A stretch of DNA of 64,000 bases from Tritrichomonas musculus (GCA_039105265.1 JAPFFF010000017.1:1178001-1242000); one strand, 5' to 3'. Counted from the first letter of the stretch, positions 1-10,879 are shown. The notes: generated by a model not told the origin, from the letters alone. Translations and numbers: made by a program.

Positions 1-3000
1 AATATAGATCTAAAGCGGCTTCGGCCAAATAATTCTTTTGATGAGCTGTTGGAATTGCAAGGTTATGAGATGATGGTGGCATTGGAAGAGGACTTGATGA
101 TATACATTTTTTAATGAACTTTGGAAGAATTTGAAGCAAAGAAGAAATATCTTCTGAGTAAACATAGCTTAAAAATCGATCATATAAGAATCTGAATTTA
201 TTCTTATTAATAATAACAGATCTGATGATGCTAAAATAAAGTTTGTCAGATTGATTTTTTTTCTTTGATGATTTCTTCTTTGAAATAATAGAAGGACTAT
301 TAATATTAAAATTGCCACTTGAACTGTCACTCATACTGTCACTGAGATCAATTGATTTATCATTGAATATTTTCAACCAAACGTGAATTCCATCGATTAG
401 AATGAAAGTTGCCATTGCAGAAACGATAGAAGGTTTATTTTTTGATTTTTTAAGTTGTTTCATAAGAAAGATCAGCAAATTTGGTAGAATTTCAGCTGGA
501 ATTACATTTTGAAATCGAGCAGTAAAAAGGCCCATCATTAGTAAATCATAGTCTGCATAGTTATTAAGATCTTTGTAACGATAATTAACAAGTAACGGAG
601 AAATAAATGTTTGAGCCTTGATGAACGTTACAAGAAAGTTTAATGATGCGCATGTTTCAGCGCAAATTTGTTGAATTTCTGAGTCCTGTGGTGTTTCATA
701 CATAAGCTTAATGAGAATTGGAACGAAATCGACAAATCGTTTCGAATCTTGGCTATATGAAGTATCATCTTCTGATTTCATTTTTGCAACGAGACGTTTG
801 ATAAGGAAATGTTTGGCAGCAATAATAGGTGATGCATTAAGAATGTTTTCTAAATTTACAGGAAAACGAGGATAGAAAAAAGTTGGTTTGAAATCTTTTC
901 CAATGATAGCAAGAGATGAAAATAATTTATTTTTATCGTTATTCTTATCATTATTTGTGGTTTCCAGAACATTCGTATTTGCTGAAGTATTATCAATGCT
1001 TTCATTATTGGTACTGTCCTTTTGTAAATTGCTATCTGTTGTTAAATCTGCATTCTTATTTATTTTGGAATCTTCGTTTAAATCGCTGGCTTTATTTGAA
1101 TTTTTTGGTTTATTTGCGTCATTAGGTTTGGTTGCGTTATTAGTTTTGTTTGGTCTAATTTGATTATTTGTATTATCATTCTTGTTTGAATTTGAAGGTT
1201 TATTTAAATTGTTTGACGTGTTTGATTTGATATTTTTACTTGTGATATTTGATCTTCTAAAAATATTTGGTTTAGTTCCACTTCTTTCTTTGTTTGCGTT
1301 ATTAGGTTTGTTGGAGTCGCTTGGCTTTTTCGATTGGGTGCTAACGTATATACTAGATGAATTAGATATATCTCTCTCCTTGTTTAGATTGGCTGATTTA
1401 TTTAATTTGTTCAAGCTGCTTGGCTTATTATAAATTTTGGGTTTGGTAATTTTATTTTTTAGTGCTTTTTTGTTTGATCCATCCGAAAAATGTTGATCAA
1501 TTATGTTAAGTGAGTTTAAAACTTGATTATTGCTTTCATCATTCAGATCAAATCTATGAATTTTTGAAATATCCAAAAATTGATACCATAACGAACGATT
1601 TGCTAGCCTTAAGCAAACCATTGAAGAAACACTATCAATATAAAAACTGAAAAAGTGAGAATATAATAAAACAGAATTTGGGGGAAGTTGAGACAAAATA
1701 ACAAGAGGCTCTGGACTATTAATACTAAATACAGCGAACGATCCGTTGCTCAAAGCAAACACGAGATAATCTGTTTTAATATAGTAAATGCCAAGTATTG
1801 AGAAAGTGGAATTAAGATTGAACATTATATAAACATCTGTAGCTTTGAATAAGCAGCATTCGGTGTTGCTTATTGCAAGAAGTAGCTGCCTGCCTGATAA
1901 TTTGAAAGGGAGTTCAACTAGAGCAATAATTGGTGATGTTAGAGCATATGCTGTAATAGCTTTATCTGTATCAGATCCAACATTCCAAAAAGTAACATGT
2001 CCATCACTATAGCCATTAATTATTTGAAGAGCATTGGATAAATTCGAGTTTCGCGAATAAATGGCGGTAATTTTACCATCAAATGTGTATCTTTTGCTAT
2101 CGCTTGTTTGACTTCCAGCATTATAAAACGATATTGTTGATTTTCCATCAGAATAAACAACATAAGGATTTGAATAATCCGATTCAACAATATTAAATTG
2201 TCGTTCACTTCTTTTTGGCTTTAATATATAATGAGATTTTTCTGAAAGGAGAACAATGTTTTTTGAGTTGGGGGTGAATACAATTTCGTGGTTTTCAATC
2301 ACACAAAAAGTGAAATGGTTTATAAACGAGTCGTTTTTGATGATTTTTGTTGAAACAATACTGATTTTCGGAATATTTGAATTTGGTACAACTGTTTTTT
2401 TCATTGAAACAATTAAAAAACGTGCTTTAAATGTTGCAATACAGAAAAATGATATAAATTTCCAATCAACATCTGAGATAAAGTCATCATCTTCCATTTC
2501 AAAAGATCCTGATAGTATAATTGAGGAATCATGAGGTCTGATAATTGAATAACATCCTTTTTTGGGGCTATATTGAATTAAACCTCGTTGGCAAACTTTT
2601 ATTGATTGAATTAAAAAATCTGGAGTGGGAATTTCATTTAAAAAGTTCAACGTTTGATCGTCATTAATTGAGTAAGTAATAAGTTTCGATATTGTTGAGC
2701 AGACAGCGCATGTAGATAAAGCGCAATAAGAAGTGTGCGGTGATAATATTGAAAAATTATTAATTCCACCAATAGATAGCGAGCAAATAATTTTTTCATT
2801 TTCGAGATCAAATAAATAAAGGTTAGAGCCGACTGCCCAAATCCATACAAGCGATAGTCCTGATGGGCATGTTGTTAATTTATAATCATTAAGAGATAAT
2901 GATAAACTAGCATGAAGCAGGCATGATCCATCACGTAGTGACCATGAGCATATAGTACAATCAGCAGAAATAGAAAGAAAATTGTCGCCTTGCAAAGATT

Positions 3001-3292
3001 CCACAAAATCTGTTATTTTATAAGAATGGCCGCATAGAAGAGAAACTCTTTGAAGTTTCTTTTCGCATTTATTAAACCCAATCAAAAGAATTGGTCCTTG
3101 GCTTGTTCCACAAGCAATTAATTCGTCAAAATGAAAAGATAACTCATAAATCCCTTTTGGTTTTGTAGATAATAAGCATGTAATTGTGAAATCAGACGGA
3201 ATTGTTGATGAATCTTGTTGATATGCTAATAGTAACGAACTATTACTCTTAATTTTATCATTCATTGATGCATCTTTAAAAAGTTTTAGCAT
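1..3292 (-). CDS. WD-repeat scaffold protein, WDR7/rabconnectin-3-like (partial, C-terminus off window)
   Basis: The minus strand is open from an ATG at 3292-3290 to the left edge, about 1097 codons without a stop in my translation. The N-terminal third has WD40 character: a 'CGHSYKITDF' blade start followed by 'SADCTICSWSLRDGSCL', which resembles the second blade of WDR7-type proteins. Residues about 600-760 form an Asn/Lys/Ser-rich low-complexity linker ('KPSNSNKND' and similar). Beyond it lies a helical segment ('IIAAKHFLIKRLVAKM'). WDR7 with DMXL proteins regulates V-ATPase assembly and vesicle acidification; this role is inferred from the family only. It is transcribed divergently from the TKL kinase. 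Upstream of the ATG the minus strand reads TTCATAAACATTG, an initiator-like element. The gene is real with high confidence; the WDR7 assignment is tentative and another large WD40 scaffold is possible. Confidence 0.7.
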   Translation of the reverse strand, partial: MLKLFKDASMNDKIKSNSSLLLAYQQDSSTIPSDFTITCLLSTKPKGIYELSFHFDELIACGTSQGPILLIGFNKCEKKLQRVSLLCGHSYKITDFVESLQGDNFLSISADCTICSWSLRDGSCLLHASLSLSLNDYKLTTCPSGLSLVWIWAVGSNLYLFDLENEKIICSLSIGGINNFSILSPHTSYCALSTCAVCSTISKLITYSINDDQTLNFLNEIPTPDFLIQSIKVCQRGLIQYSPKKGCYSIIRPHDSSIILSGSFEMEDDDFISDVDWKFISFFCIATFKARFLIVSMKKTVVPNSNIPKISIVSTKIIKNDSFINHFTFCVIENHEIVFTPNSKNIVLLSEKSHYILKPKRSERQFNIVESDYSNPYVVYSDGKSTISFYNAGSQTSDSKRYTFDGKITAIYSRNSNLSNALQIINGYSDGHVTFWNVGSDTDKAITAYALTSPIIALVELPFKLSGRQLLLAISNTECCLFKATDVYIMFNLNSTFSILGIYYIKTDYLVFALSNGSFAVFSINSPEPLVILSQLPPNSVLLYSHFFSFYIDSVSSMVCLRLANRSLWYQFLDISKIHRFDLNDESNNQVLNSLNIIDQHFSDGSNKKALKNKITKPKIYNKPSSLNKLNKSANLNKERDISNSSSIYVSTQSKKPSDSNKPNNANKERSGTKPNIFRRSNITSKNIKSNTSNNLNKPSNSNKNDNTNNQIRPNKTNNATKPNDANKPKNSNKASDLNEDSKINKNADLTTDSNLQKDSTNNESIDNTSANTNVLETTNNDKNNDKNKLFSSLAIIGKDFKPTFFYPRFPVNLENILNASPIIAAKHFLIKRLVAKMKSEDDTSYSQDSKRFVDFVPILIKLMYETPQDSEIQQICAETCASLNFLVTFIKAQTFISPLLVNYRYKDLNNYADYDLLMMGLFTARFQNVIPAEILPNLLIFLMKQLKKSKNKPSIVSAMATFILIDGIHVWLKIFNDKSIDLSDSMSDSSSGNFNINSPSIISKKKSSKKKNQSDKLYFSIIRSVIINKNKFRFLYDRFLSYVYSEDISSLLQILPKFIKKCISSSPLPMPPSSHNLAIPTAHQKNYLAEAALDLY

Positions 3293-3612
3293 TTTCAATG
3301 TTTATGAATTTCAGAGAGAACAATAAGAATTTCATGAGAAGATTCATAATTTTGATTTTTGGACTATTTTATTGAAATAATGTTTTAAGCATTTAATATT
3401 ATACCAAAAAAAAGTATATTTCCAAAACTAAAATCTGATAGTTTAAATAATGAAATAATGGATAATATTTAAGTTTATCTGCTATAAAAGACAAAAAAAG
3501 AACTATTTATAAATTTGATTATTTGGATATTCATAGTTTGATCAAATCATTTATTTTCTCATTTGAATATTTATTCAAAAAGTTCGGCATATACTTATAC
3601 TGGTTCTCATTA
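3293..3612. other. Divergent intergenic/promoter region
   Basis: About 320 nt lie between two divergent genes (WD-repeat protein leftward, TKL kinase rightward). The stretch is AT-rich with no open frame worth calling. The kinase frame stays open upstream to a TTG at 3523, but there is no ATG before 3613, so this stretch is more likely leader than coding. Both starts have TTCAT-type elements just upstream. Confidence 0.6.
3604..3612 (+). promoter_or_regulatory. Initiator-like element TTCTCATTA abutting the kinase ATG
   Basis: TTCTCATTA lies directly before the ATG at 3613 and closely matches the known Trichomonas initiator (TCA-Y-T/W followed by TTCATTA-like sequence). Trichomonad 5' leaders are typically very short, so an initiator touching the start codon is plausible. 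It supports 3613 as the true start. Confidence 0.4.
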
Positions 3613-6600
3613 ATGAACATAGAAGAAAAAGCAAAAAGTCAACTTGATAATTTAGAAAAACTCAAATTTAAACTTTCTGATTTCTTTTCAAATATAAATG
3701 GAATTGTTTTTCGACATCTTTCGTCAAAGATAGGAGAGAAAATTATTAATTATGTCAAAATTTTCAATAAAGAAAAGCTTGTTAAATTGGATGACGATGA
3801 TTTTGTTTATTTAGACCAATTAGAATCAGTAATTAACGATTATTTAGCAATTACGTCAGATTTGCACACTGATGATTTTGTAGAAAATGTAGCTCTTAAG
3901 CATAGCAATGATGAGTTTTTCTATCCTAGCCAGTTATATGATATATGTGACAGATGTCAAAATATTTCAGATCAGCTTGCTAAAAAATATGGAAAAGATT
4001 TTCAGATTTCTTTTCAAAATATTGACTTTGATCTTAATCAATCTGCTGATTTTAAGCATATCGTAAAGCAGCTAAATAGAAATTTGCCTGAAGATCAAAC
4101 TAACAAAAAAATAGTTGAGAATATGATTGAATCTATTATGAAAAAAAAATTAAATCTCAGAAAAGAGGAAGCAGAATATGTAAAAAAAATAATAAAAGAA
4201 GTTGGTGATGTTGGAATTGAAGATGATGAAATTGAAACCAATGAAAATTCGATACTGGGCTCAGGGGGCTTTGGAACAGTTATGAAAGGAACTTATTTGA
4301 AAACATCCGAAGAAGTCGCTGTCAAAAATATTAGATTAGATCGCGCTTCATTAAGTTCTATTACTTCATTTTTAATTGAAATCAAAACAATGTCAAAAAT
4401 TCGACACCCAAATTTGCTTAAATTTGTTGGGGCATTACTTGAATATCCATATTATATTGTAACGCGCTTTTGCTCTGGGAAATCGTTATTTGAGCGACTT
4501 CACAATAAAACTGATCTTCCTGAATTAAAAGCTGAAGAACTTACCAAGATTGCATATCAAGTAGCTCTTGGGATGGAATACCTTCATAATAAAGGAATTG
4601 TTCATCGAGATCTCAAAACTTCTAATATCTTACTTGATGAGTACAATAACGCTTATATTGCAGATTTTGGCCTTAGTGGTCAGATGAAAAATAAAAAAGA
4701 GAAACTTCATGGAGGCGTTGGGACGCCAAATTATACAGCCCCTGAAATATTAGCAAGTATCCACTATAATAGCCAAGTGGATGTTTATTCTTATTCGATT
4801 GTTCTCTGGGAAATGCAAGTGAAACGCGTTCCATTCAAGGATATGCAAGCAAAAGATATATATGAACATGTAGTAAGAAATAATTGGCGTCTTCCCCTTC
4901 CTCAAGAATCACCAAATGGTCTTAAAAAGCTAATAACTCAAGCATGGAGTAAAAATCCAAAGGATCGACCAACTTTTACAGAGATTGTTAAAGCTTTTCG
5001 AGAGGAATACATTTTTTTCACTACAGAAAATAGTCAAGGGGTTGTCGATGTTGGGAAAATTAAATGCGATGATATCGAGAATGAAAAGCATTGTCCTCAT
5101 ATTAATGAAGAATACTTATTAGATGTCCTTCACAAAAAGCGACCTAAATATTTTGATAGTGTTGTTGAATTTATTGTTGAAAACATGGATGATAGATTAC
5201 GAACAAAATTGCGCAATGAATCTATTCTAGATGAACTTATCAAAAAGCCTAATGAGTGCTATTCATCGACGCTGCTTCTTGCTTCTTCTCTTCTTAATGA
5301 GCAAGAATTCGGTGGTTTTCTTAAAAATGGTGGTAAAGAAATGTTTAATAATGCATTAACTAATCATTCAAGACAATCTTTAAGTGGTGCTTTAACGTTT
5401 GCCACGAAAATACCAAAAACTCTCATTTCACAAATTGAAGAATCGATAGGAACTGTTGTTAGTCTTCTTGGTGAGAATGATCCAACTCCAGATGGAATCA
5501 TTTTACAACTTTTAACCAGATTCAGAACCTCATTACTTAAAAATTATGTTCTTGACATCAGCAAATTTTTATTAAATATTCGCTTAGAGCATATCGATAG
5601 CCAAGAAATGTTTAACTCATTCACTTCACTATTCTTGCTTTGTAAAGATAACCTTCAATACAATTTCGGTGCCAAGAGCGAGCCTGATCTCAAAAGCTTA
5701 GATGGCAATCAAAATGAAAAATATGATTTATATCAAAATGACAATTTAAATGAAAGCATGCCTGAAAGTGAAGAAAGTCAATCGATTTTAAATTTAAATG
5801 AAACAAAAGATTTAACATTAAAAAATAGCAATCGTAGTCTAAATCATTTCGTTGATTTTATATCACCCAAATTTGTAGCTGATCCAAAATTTGTAGAAAA
5901 TATCGTTTTGATGAATGAAAATGATTTATCAAGCATTCCAGCGCTTATTAAAAATATCCTTGGAGCCTTAAAAACTTCCAACTTAACATCGCTCTTAACA
6001 GATCTGACAATGAAAATCCAGAAGAATCACCCTGAAATATTAGATGAACTTGCTCGAGATATAAAAGCTCTCGATGCCATTCGTAATTGTCTTGAAGATA
6101 TAAAAGAAATCACATCAAATTCTACTAAAAATGTTCAAAATGAAAACAAATATCTTGGACCTCTTCTCCTTCTTTTCTGTATTGCAAGTCGTGATAATTC
6201 TCCTCCGCTTTTTTCAAATTTTGAAAAAAAAGAAAATGTTATTACTTCATTACTTGAAATGAGGAAATATACGAACCAAAGGCTTCAAATATTTTCAGCT
6301 TTAACGAAGAACGAGACATTCTGTGAAAACGTTGAAGACTCAACTATGGAGAATATTATCCACCTTATTTCATCTTCAACTCCATCAAGAGGTCAGCATT
6401 TAAGTAATACTGCTCTGAGGCTTATCTTAGCGATGTCAACGCATAAGAAAGGATGTTTAATACTAGAGAAACATGATGTTCTTGACTTATTTGTACAGAA
6501 CTTTTTATCATCCAATATTGATATTAATATATCGTACTGTATAATTCGGAATGTTACAAAAAAAAATGTAGAACTTCCACAAATGAAAATAATTGTTTCA

Positions 6601-7104
6601 TGTCTAGTCCAAAGTCTTTTGTACGAAATGTCTCAAAAAGAAACAATCTTAGATACGCTTGTTGCTCTCGTTAAAAAAGCTCCATTGTGTATTCAAGAGA
6701 AAGATTTGCAAGATTATATCTTATTTAAATTAGAAGCGCCGATAGTTGTTCTCCAATCATTACGATTATTAAAAGCTCTCAAAGTCAGAAAATTAAATCA
6801 CGAAACAATTAATAACATTTTAACTCATGTTAATCAAATATTGGAAAAAACCAATTATCATCACCCAAAAATTATTAATGCAGCTCTCTCTGTTATTAAG
6901 AATTTAATTAATGCTGGGATTAACATTCAAAATTTCTTGGACCAAACAAAAATTAAAGAATTTGCTGAAGTTTTCTTGAAAGAATTAAATGACGAAAAAG
7001 TTAAGTTTGGAAATTTAATTCCGCAAGTTGAAGATTTCATTCATGTTTGTGAAACTACTGCAAAACCGAAAAACAGTATTTTGAACCAAAGTATTGACGA
7101 TTAA
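3613..7104 (+). CDS. Tyrosine-kinase-like (TKL) Ser/Thr kinase with helical-repeat tail
   Basis: The protein is 1163 aa from the ATG at 3613, the first ATG in this frame. Residues 1-200 are helical and may be a TKL-associated bundle of the type seen in other amoeboid and trichomonad kinases. The kinase domain is about 210-465. It has a glycine loop 'GSGGFGTV' near 216, the ATP lysine in 'VAVKN' (about 238), the catalytic 'HRDLKTSN' (Asp about 333), 'DFGLS' (Asp about 351) and 'GTPNYTAPE'. All catalytic residues are present, so it should be active. Residues 465-1163 are long helical segments compatible with ARM/HEAT repeats, interrupted by an acidic Asn-rich stretch near 690-740. This architecture (kinase then ARM-like solenoid) is common among trichomonad TKLs. 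Substrate unknown. Confidence 0.93.
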   Translation: MNIEEKAKSQLDNLEKLKFKLSDFFSNINGIVFRHLSSKIGEKIINYVKIFNKEKLVKLDDDDFVYLDQLESVINDYLAITSDLHTDDFVENVALKHSNDEFFYPSQLYDICDRCQNISDQLAKKYGKDFQISFQNIDFDLNQSADFKHIVKQLNRNLPEDQTNKKIVENMIESIMKKKLNLRKEEAEYVKKIIKEVGDVGIEDDEIETNENSILGSGGFGTVMKGTYLKTSEEVAVKNIRLDRASLSSITSFLIEIKTMSKIRHPNLLKFVGALLEYPYYIVTRFCSGKSLFERLHNKTDLPELKAEELTKIAYQVALGMEYLHNKGIVHRDLKTSNILLDEYNNAYIADFGLSGQMKNKKEKLHGGVGTPNYTAPEILASIHYNSQVDVYSYSIVLWEMQVKRVPFKDMQAKDIYEHVVRNNWRLPLPQESPNGLKKLITQAWSKNPKDRPTFTEIVKAFREEYIFFTTENSQGVVDVGKIKCDDIENEKHCPHINEEYLLDVLHKKRPKYFDSVVEFIVENMDDRLRTKLRNESILDELIKKPNECYSSTLLLASSLLNEQEFGGFLKNGGKEMFNNALTNHSRQSLSGALTFATKIPKTLISQIEESIGTVVSLLGENDPTPDGIILQLLTRFRTSLLKNYVLDISKFLLNIRLEHIDSQEMFNSFTSLFLLCKDNLQYNFGAKSEPDLKSLDGNQNEKYDLYQNDNLNESMPESEESQSILNLNETKDLTLKNSNRSLNHFVDFISPKFVADPKFVENIVLMNENDLSSIPALIKNILGALKTSNLTSLLTDLTMKIQKNHPEILDELARDIKALDAIRNCLEDIKEITSNSTKNVQNENKYLGPLLLLFCIASRDNSPPLFSNFEKKENVITSLLEMRKYTNQRLQIFSALTKNETFCENVEDSTMENIIHLISSSTPSRGQHLSNTALRLILAMSTHKKGCLILEKHDVLDLFVQNFLSSNIDINISYCIIRNVTKKNVELPQMKIIVSCLVQSLLYEMSQKETILDTLVALVKKAPLCIQEKDLQDYILFKLEAPIVVLQSLRLLKALKVRKLNHETINNILTHVNQILEKTNYHHPKIINAALSVIKNLINAGINIQNFLDQTKIKEFAEVFLKELNDEKVKFGNLIPQVEDFIHVCETTAKPKNSILNQSIDD

Positions 7105-7744
7105 TTTTGTTTTTTATGAAATTGAAGCCTTCTCATTGCTATTATATGTTAACAATTGACCTTGATCGCCTTTATTTTATTGATACTTTTTTGTTTTGTT
7201 TTTCTTTACCATGAATAAATTATCAGCCAAGTGGTTCAAAATTTATTTATTATAAATCATAGATAAAAATATTGAAAAGGGAAAATGTATTACTTACTGT
7301 GTTTTATATTATTGTACTAATTCTATTATCTAGATTTTTTAAAGATAAATAATTTTTTTTTAATATAATGTTATTTTATTCTTGATTGAAATGAAGAAAT
7401 GCATTGCTATCATTATAACTCAAATCATTATTTTTAATTTTCTTTTGTATAACATTTTTTTTAATGCCAATACGTTTTTATTGAAATATAAGGAATTAAT
7501 CTTCCAAAACAAATACATGGAAATTAAAGAATGGTCAAAGGTTTTGTTTATTTTCAGATAATTAATGACAGATGATTTACTTCAATAACAGAAAAAGTTT
7601 CAAACTTTTCTGATGCTATTTATGCTAAATGTTTTCTTTTAAAAATTCAATATTTAAATGAAATATCTAAAAAAATTGAATGACTCAAAATAAGTTTCAA
7701 TTTTTTCAAATGCTTTCACATCATTCTCTTTTGATATAAATTAT
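7105..7744. other. Intergenic, no gene seen
   Basis: An AT-rich spacer of about 640 nt between two plus-strand genes. Only short frames are present. A TCATTCTC initiator-like element is at 7721-7728, 17 nt before the next ATG. Confidence 0.6.
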
Positions 7745-8275
7745 ATGGCTGACACACCTTCTACCATCAAAGTCATTGTTTGTGTTCCGTATGTCCGGAC
7801 ATTTCAGGTAATTGTAAGGACCAATCAAAAAATTGATGTAATTAAAGGAGCCTTCCCCAATTTAAATAATCAAAGTAATTTGATTTATTGGTTTGAAGGT
7901 GCCCAATTAATCCCAAATTTAACATTTGGTGAAGTTGGTATTCAAGACTATTCTTCTATTATCATTTCTGTTCAAACAGATGTGGTGGCCTTTAATAACT
8001 TTTTTATTTCTATATCAAAGTATGCCAATGAAAAGAGAGTTGCAGATCGTATGATACAAAAATTTACACAGAAAGATGATGGGCATTGCTTAATTAGTCA
8101 TAAAATTATTTCCAAAAGGCTTGATTACCAAAAGGAAGAAAGGAAATATTTTTTCACGCAGAAGTTAAAGCAATTGTTTCACAATTGCAATTTTTCAAAA
8201 ACCGAAAACAAATCATTTTTTAAGGAAGACCAATTTTCATCTTTTAGTCCAATGCCTTTACCTGTTATGAATTAA
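7745..8275 (+). CDS. Ubiquitin-fold domain protein (176 aa)
   Basis: Residues about 7-77 look like a beta-grasp ubiquitin fold. A first hairpin ('IKVIVCVPYVRTFQVIV') is followed by a helix and by 'LIYWFEGAQL', matching the ubiquitin strand that carries 'LIFAGKQL'. 'GIQDYSSIIIS' then matches 'DYNIQKESTLHL'. There is no C-terminal di-glycine, so it is a built-in ubiquitin-like domain rather than a conjugated modifier. The C-terminal 95 residues are basic and helical. The gene at 31828 encodes a similar layout (ubiquitin fold plus basic helical tail), so the two are probably members of one family. The ATG at 7745 has an initiator-like TCATTCTC upstream. Function unknown. Confidence 0.75.
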   Translation: MADTPSTIKVIVCVPYVRTFQVIVRTNQKIDVIKGAFPNLNNQSNLIYWFEGAQLIPNLTFGEVGIQDYSSIIISVQTDVVAFNNFFISISKYANEKRVADRMIQKFTQKDDGHCLISHKIISKRLDYQKEERKYFFTQKLKQLFHNCNFSKTENKSFFKEDQFSSFSPMPLPVMN

Positions 8276-9000
8276 CCTGGTTTAATTGGATATGTAATTT
8301 TAAATATGTCCTTTTTATATTATATTTTTGTAAACATATAGTTTGTTTGTTATTATATTATCATTTTTTATATGTACATTTTATATGTAAATTATTCAAT
8401 ATTGAATAAACTCATAGAATATATATTCAATTTTCAATTGAAACGTTATATGAAAATTGGATGAATATCAGAATTTCAACTCAAAAATTTGATAAGATTT
8501 TCCTGGCATTCAAATCATTGTACACTGAACAAAACTAAGTTTTTAAATTTTATTATTAAGAATATCAAGATATTCTAAAGGAATCTTCCATAGATTTTTG
8601 GTATTCTCCATTTGGAATTTGAGAATTATATCATTTTTAAGAAAATATATCAATTTTATCAAGATGTGCTTATTTTATGCAATATTAATCATTAATGGAA
8701 GTTGTATTGCATTCCCAATTAACTGAAGTTGTTGAAATTGTACTTAATAAAATTTTTTTTTGGTGAATTCTGCCTGTAAAAAAGAAAACCAAAAAAATAT
8801 CAAAATAATATTTTAGATGGTTAAATTCAATAATATATCTGTAAAAATTGCCTAATTCAATACATTTTTAAAGATGATATTAATGTATATGTATTATTGT
8901 GAAATCAAATTGAATTTATTCTTTTATGAAAGAACAAATATGAATTCAAAAAAAAAGAACTGTTTAAAAATATTCCTTTAAATTCCTAAAATCATTGTGA
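8276..9000. other. Intergenic, no gene seen
   Basis: About 725 nt, very AT-rich. No frame of useful length, no RNA gene recognised. 'TCATTGTGA' directly precedes the ATG at 9001 and is a candidate initiator. Confidence 0.55.
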
Positions 9001-10836
9001 ATGAGCCAGAAATCAACTCCTGGTGATGGGAATCAGTCAATGTCGACATTAAATTCATTATGGGATGAGATTGGATATACACAAGAAGAAAAAGATGAAA
9101 GGACGCGTAAAATCAATGCAGACATTGAAGAAGTTCGCTCAAAATTTATTGAAAGTACACTTAGGCAATGCCAGAAGGTAAAGGAAGAAACAGAACAAAT
9201 TCGTTCAACGCATATTTCAATGCTTAAGGCTATTAACGCCACCGAAGAACAAATAAATCTAGTAAAAGAAAATGGAAGAAAGGGAACAATCAAAGAAAAA
9301 TATGATGCCGTGAAAGCAAAATTTAAAGAATTTTCAAAAATTTATAACCAAAGATATTCCGAATTTGAAAAACTTCAAAAACAAATTGATAACTGTTTTA
9401 CATCTATAGGTATTACTGATCCTAGTGAAAAAGGAGAATTTGCTGAAATTGGCGAAAACGATTTAACTCCTGCTCGACTAAGGCGATTTGAAGATAAAGT
9501 CAACCAATTGACTAATGAAGTTGATTCTAGATTATTGCAATTTATCTCTCTTAAAAAGCAAATATTATCAATGAATTCTGATCTTCAAGAAGAATTACCT
9601 TCAAGCATCGAAAAAATTTTTTCTAAGCAAATTTATTCTGACCAAGTTTTAGAAAAATTAAAAGAATATATCTCTTATCTTAAGGAATTACTAAATACTC
9701 GACGTCAATATATTTCTGAAATGGCTGTTGAAATTAATCGTCTTTGGGATTTACTTGGAACCGATGAGCTAACAAAGAGGCAATTTCTAGCATCACATAA
9801 TACACTGAGCCAGAAGAACGTTCAAGATTGCATAGATGAAGCCGATCGTTTAACAAAAATACGAAATCAAAGACTTCCTGAAATCATCGAAAAAATGAAA
9901 TTTGATTTGAGTGTAATTTGCCAATCCCTAGGATATTCAAAACAAAAAGAAAAAGAGATTTGCAATAAATGTGAGCAAATTGAAGAAAATCCGGCTGACA
10001 TTAAAAAAGCTGATACTAAAAATCATAATAGTCAGGAAGTGAATCAAAGTGAAAATCCGAAAGACGACATAAATATAGAAGAGGAAGAAGATATAAATAT
10101 AGAGGAGGAAGAAGATATAAATATAGAAGAAGAAAAAGAAACAGATATCGAAGATCCAAAACTTCTTCAAATTTTTAATAATTTTAGCAATGAGCTTGTT
10201 CATCTTCGAAAAACTTTGATTTTTGCACAGCCAATAATAGATCTTATTAATCAGCGTGAACAAATAATCAGTGATTACGATGAAGTTATAAACAAGCCTG
10301 ATAAAATATCTGAAATTGTTGATAACCAATCAGATACCTCAGAAGTTGTTAAAATTAGGCGTTATGATCAACTTAACGGAAAAAATATTAGGCTGAAAAA
10401 TCAGCGTGTTCGGCTTCCTGATCACAGAGAAAAACTTCATTCCGAAAAGGTAATTCGGCGACACAAATTTGTTTTGCCACGAATAGAGAAAAAACTTTAT
10501 ATAATGCTCATCCAGTTTCGAGAAGAACAAAAAGGAGAAGATTTTCTATGGAAGGATAAGCCAATAATCGACGAGCTTGGTCATATCCAAGTTACCCAAG
10601 ATGAAATCAACCAAAACAGAATTAGATTCAACAAATTCAAGAAACGCGTTGATATGAATAATGATGTTGATGGTGATAGAGACGCAGTTAAATCTCCATC
10701 TAAACATCGGAAAAGCATGTTTGTTAATCATGATAAAATAGAACCAAAAAATAGTGAAGATGACCCAAGAAGAGGAAAGTCTCCAAGAAAAAGTGCCTTT
10801 CCCAAAAAATTAAAAAAAATTGTAAATGATGAGTAG
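9001..10836 (+). CDS. MAP65/Ase1/PRC1-family microtubule-bundling protein
   Basis: 611 aa, almost wholly coiled coil to about residue 440. Family hallmarks run in order: an N-terminal 'LWDEIGYTQEEKDER' segment (the LWxELG motif of Ase1/PRC1), long heptads, a second 'EINRLWDLLGTD' motif near 242, and 'RNQRLPEIIEKM' helices. The tail (about 460-611) is basic and Ser/Pro-containing ('KSPSKHRKS', 'KSPRKS'), as expected for a microtubule-binding, CDK-regulated end. Family members crosslink antiparallel microtubules in the spindle midzone or parallel arrays. In a trichomonad it could act on the closed spindle or on pelta-axostyle microtubules; that is inference. Residues 356-379 hold three copies of an acidic octapeptide. 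Length is close to the usual 600-700 aa. Confidence 0.85.
   Translation: MSQKSTPGDGNQSMSTLNSLWDEIGYTQEEKDERTRKINADIEEVRSKFIESTLRQCQKVKEETEQIRSTHISMLKAINATEEQINLVKENGRKGTIKEKYDAVKAKFKEFSKIYNQRYSEFEKLQKQIDNCFTSIGITDPSEKGEFAEIGENDLTPARLRRFEDKVNQLTNEVDSRLLQFISLKKQILSMNSDLQEELPSSIEKIFSKQIYSDQVLEKLKEYISYLKELLNTRRQYISEMAVEINRLWDLLGTDELTKRQFLASHNTLSQKNVQDCIDEADRLTKIRNQRLPEIIEKMKFDLSVICQSLGYSKQKEKEICNKCEQIEENPADIKKADTKNHNSQEVNQSENPKDDINIEEEEDINIEEEEDINIEEEKETDIEDPKLLQIFNNFSNELVHLRKTLIFAQPIIDLINQREQIISDYDEVINKPDKISEIVDNQSDTSEVVKIRRYDQLNGKNIRLKNQRVRLPDHREKLHSEKVIRRHKFVLPRIEKKLYIMLIQFREEQKGEDFLWKDKPIIDELGHIQVTQDEINQNRIRFNKFKKRVDMNNDVDGDRDAVKSPSKHRKSMFVNHDKIEPKNSEDDPRRGKSPRKSAFPKKLKKIVNDE
10066..10137 (+). 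repeat. In-frame 24-nt tandem repeat, three copies (DINIEEEE)
   Basis: Three consecutive 24-nt units encode DINIEEEE, DINIEEEE and DINIEEEK inside the MAP65-like gene, between the coiled coil and the basic tail. The copies differ at only a few bases, so expansion looks recent and copy number may vary between isolates. Confidence 0.8.
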
Positions 10837-10879
10837 ATTTTATTATTTAAAAATGTTTCTGTTTGTCTCTATTTTGTAA

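Noticed and set aside
888-2534. Plus-strand frames opposite the WD-repeat gene (888-1163, 1182-1433, 2256-2534)
   Set aside because: The minus strand is open through the whole interval with WD40-like content; these frames are hydrophobic antisense shadows, some with non-ATG starts.
3523-3612. TTG-initiated N-terminal extension of the TKL kinase
   Set aside because: No ATG in the extension; the first ATG at 3613 is directly preceded by an initiator-like element.
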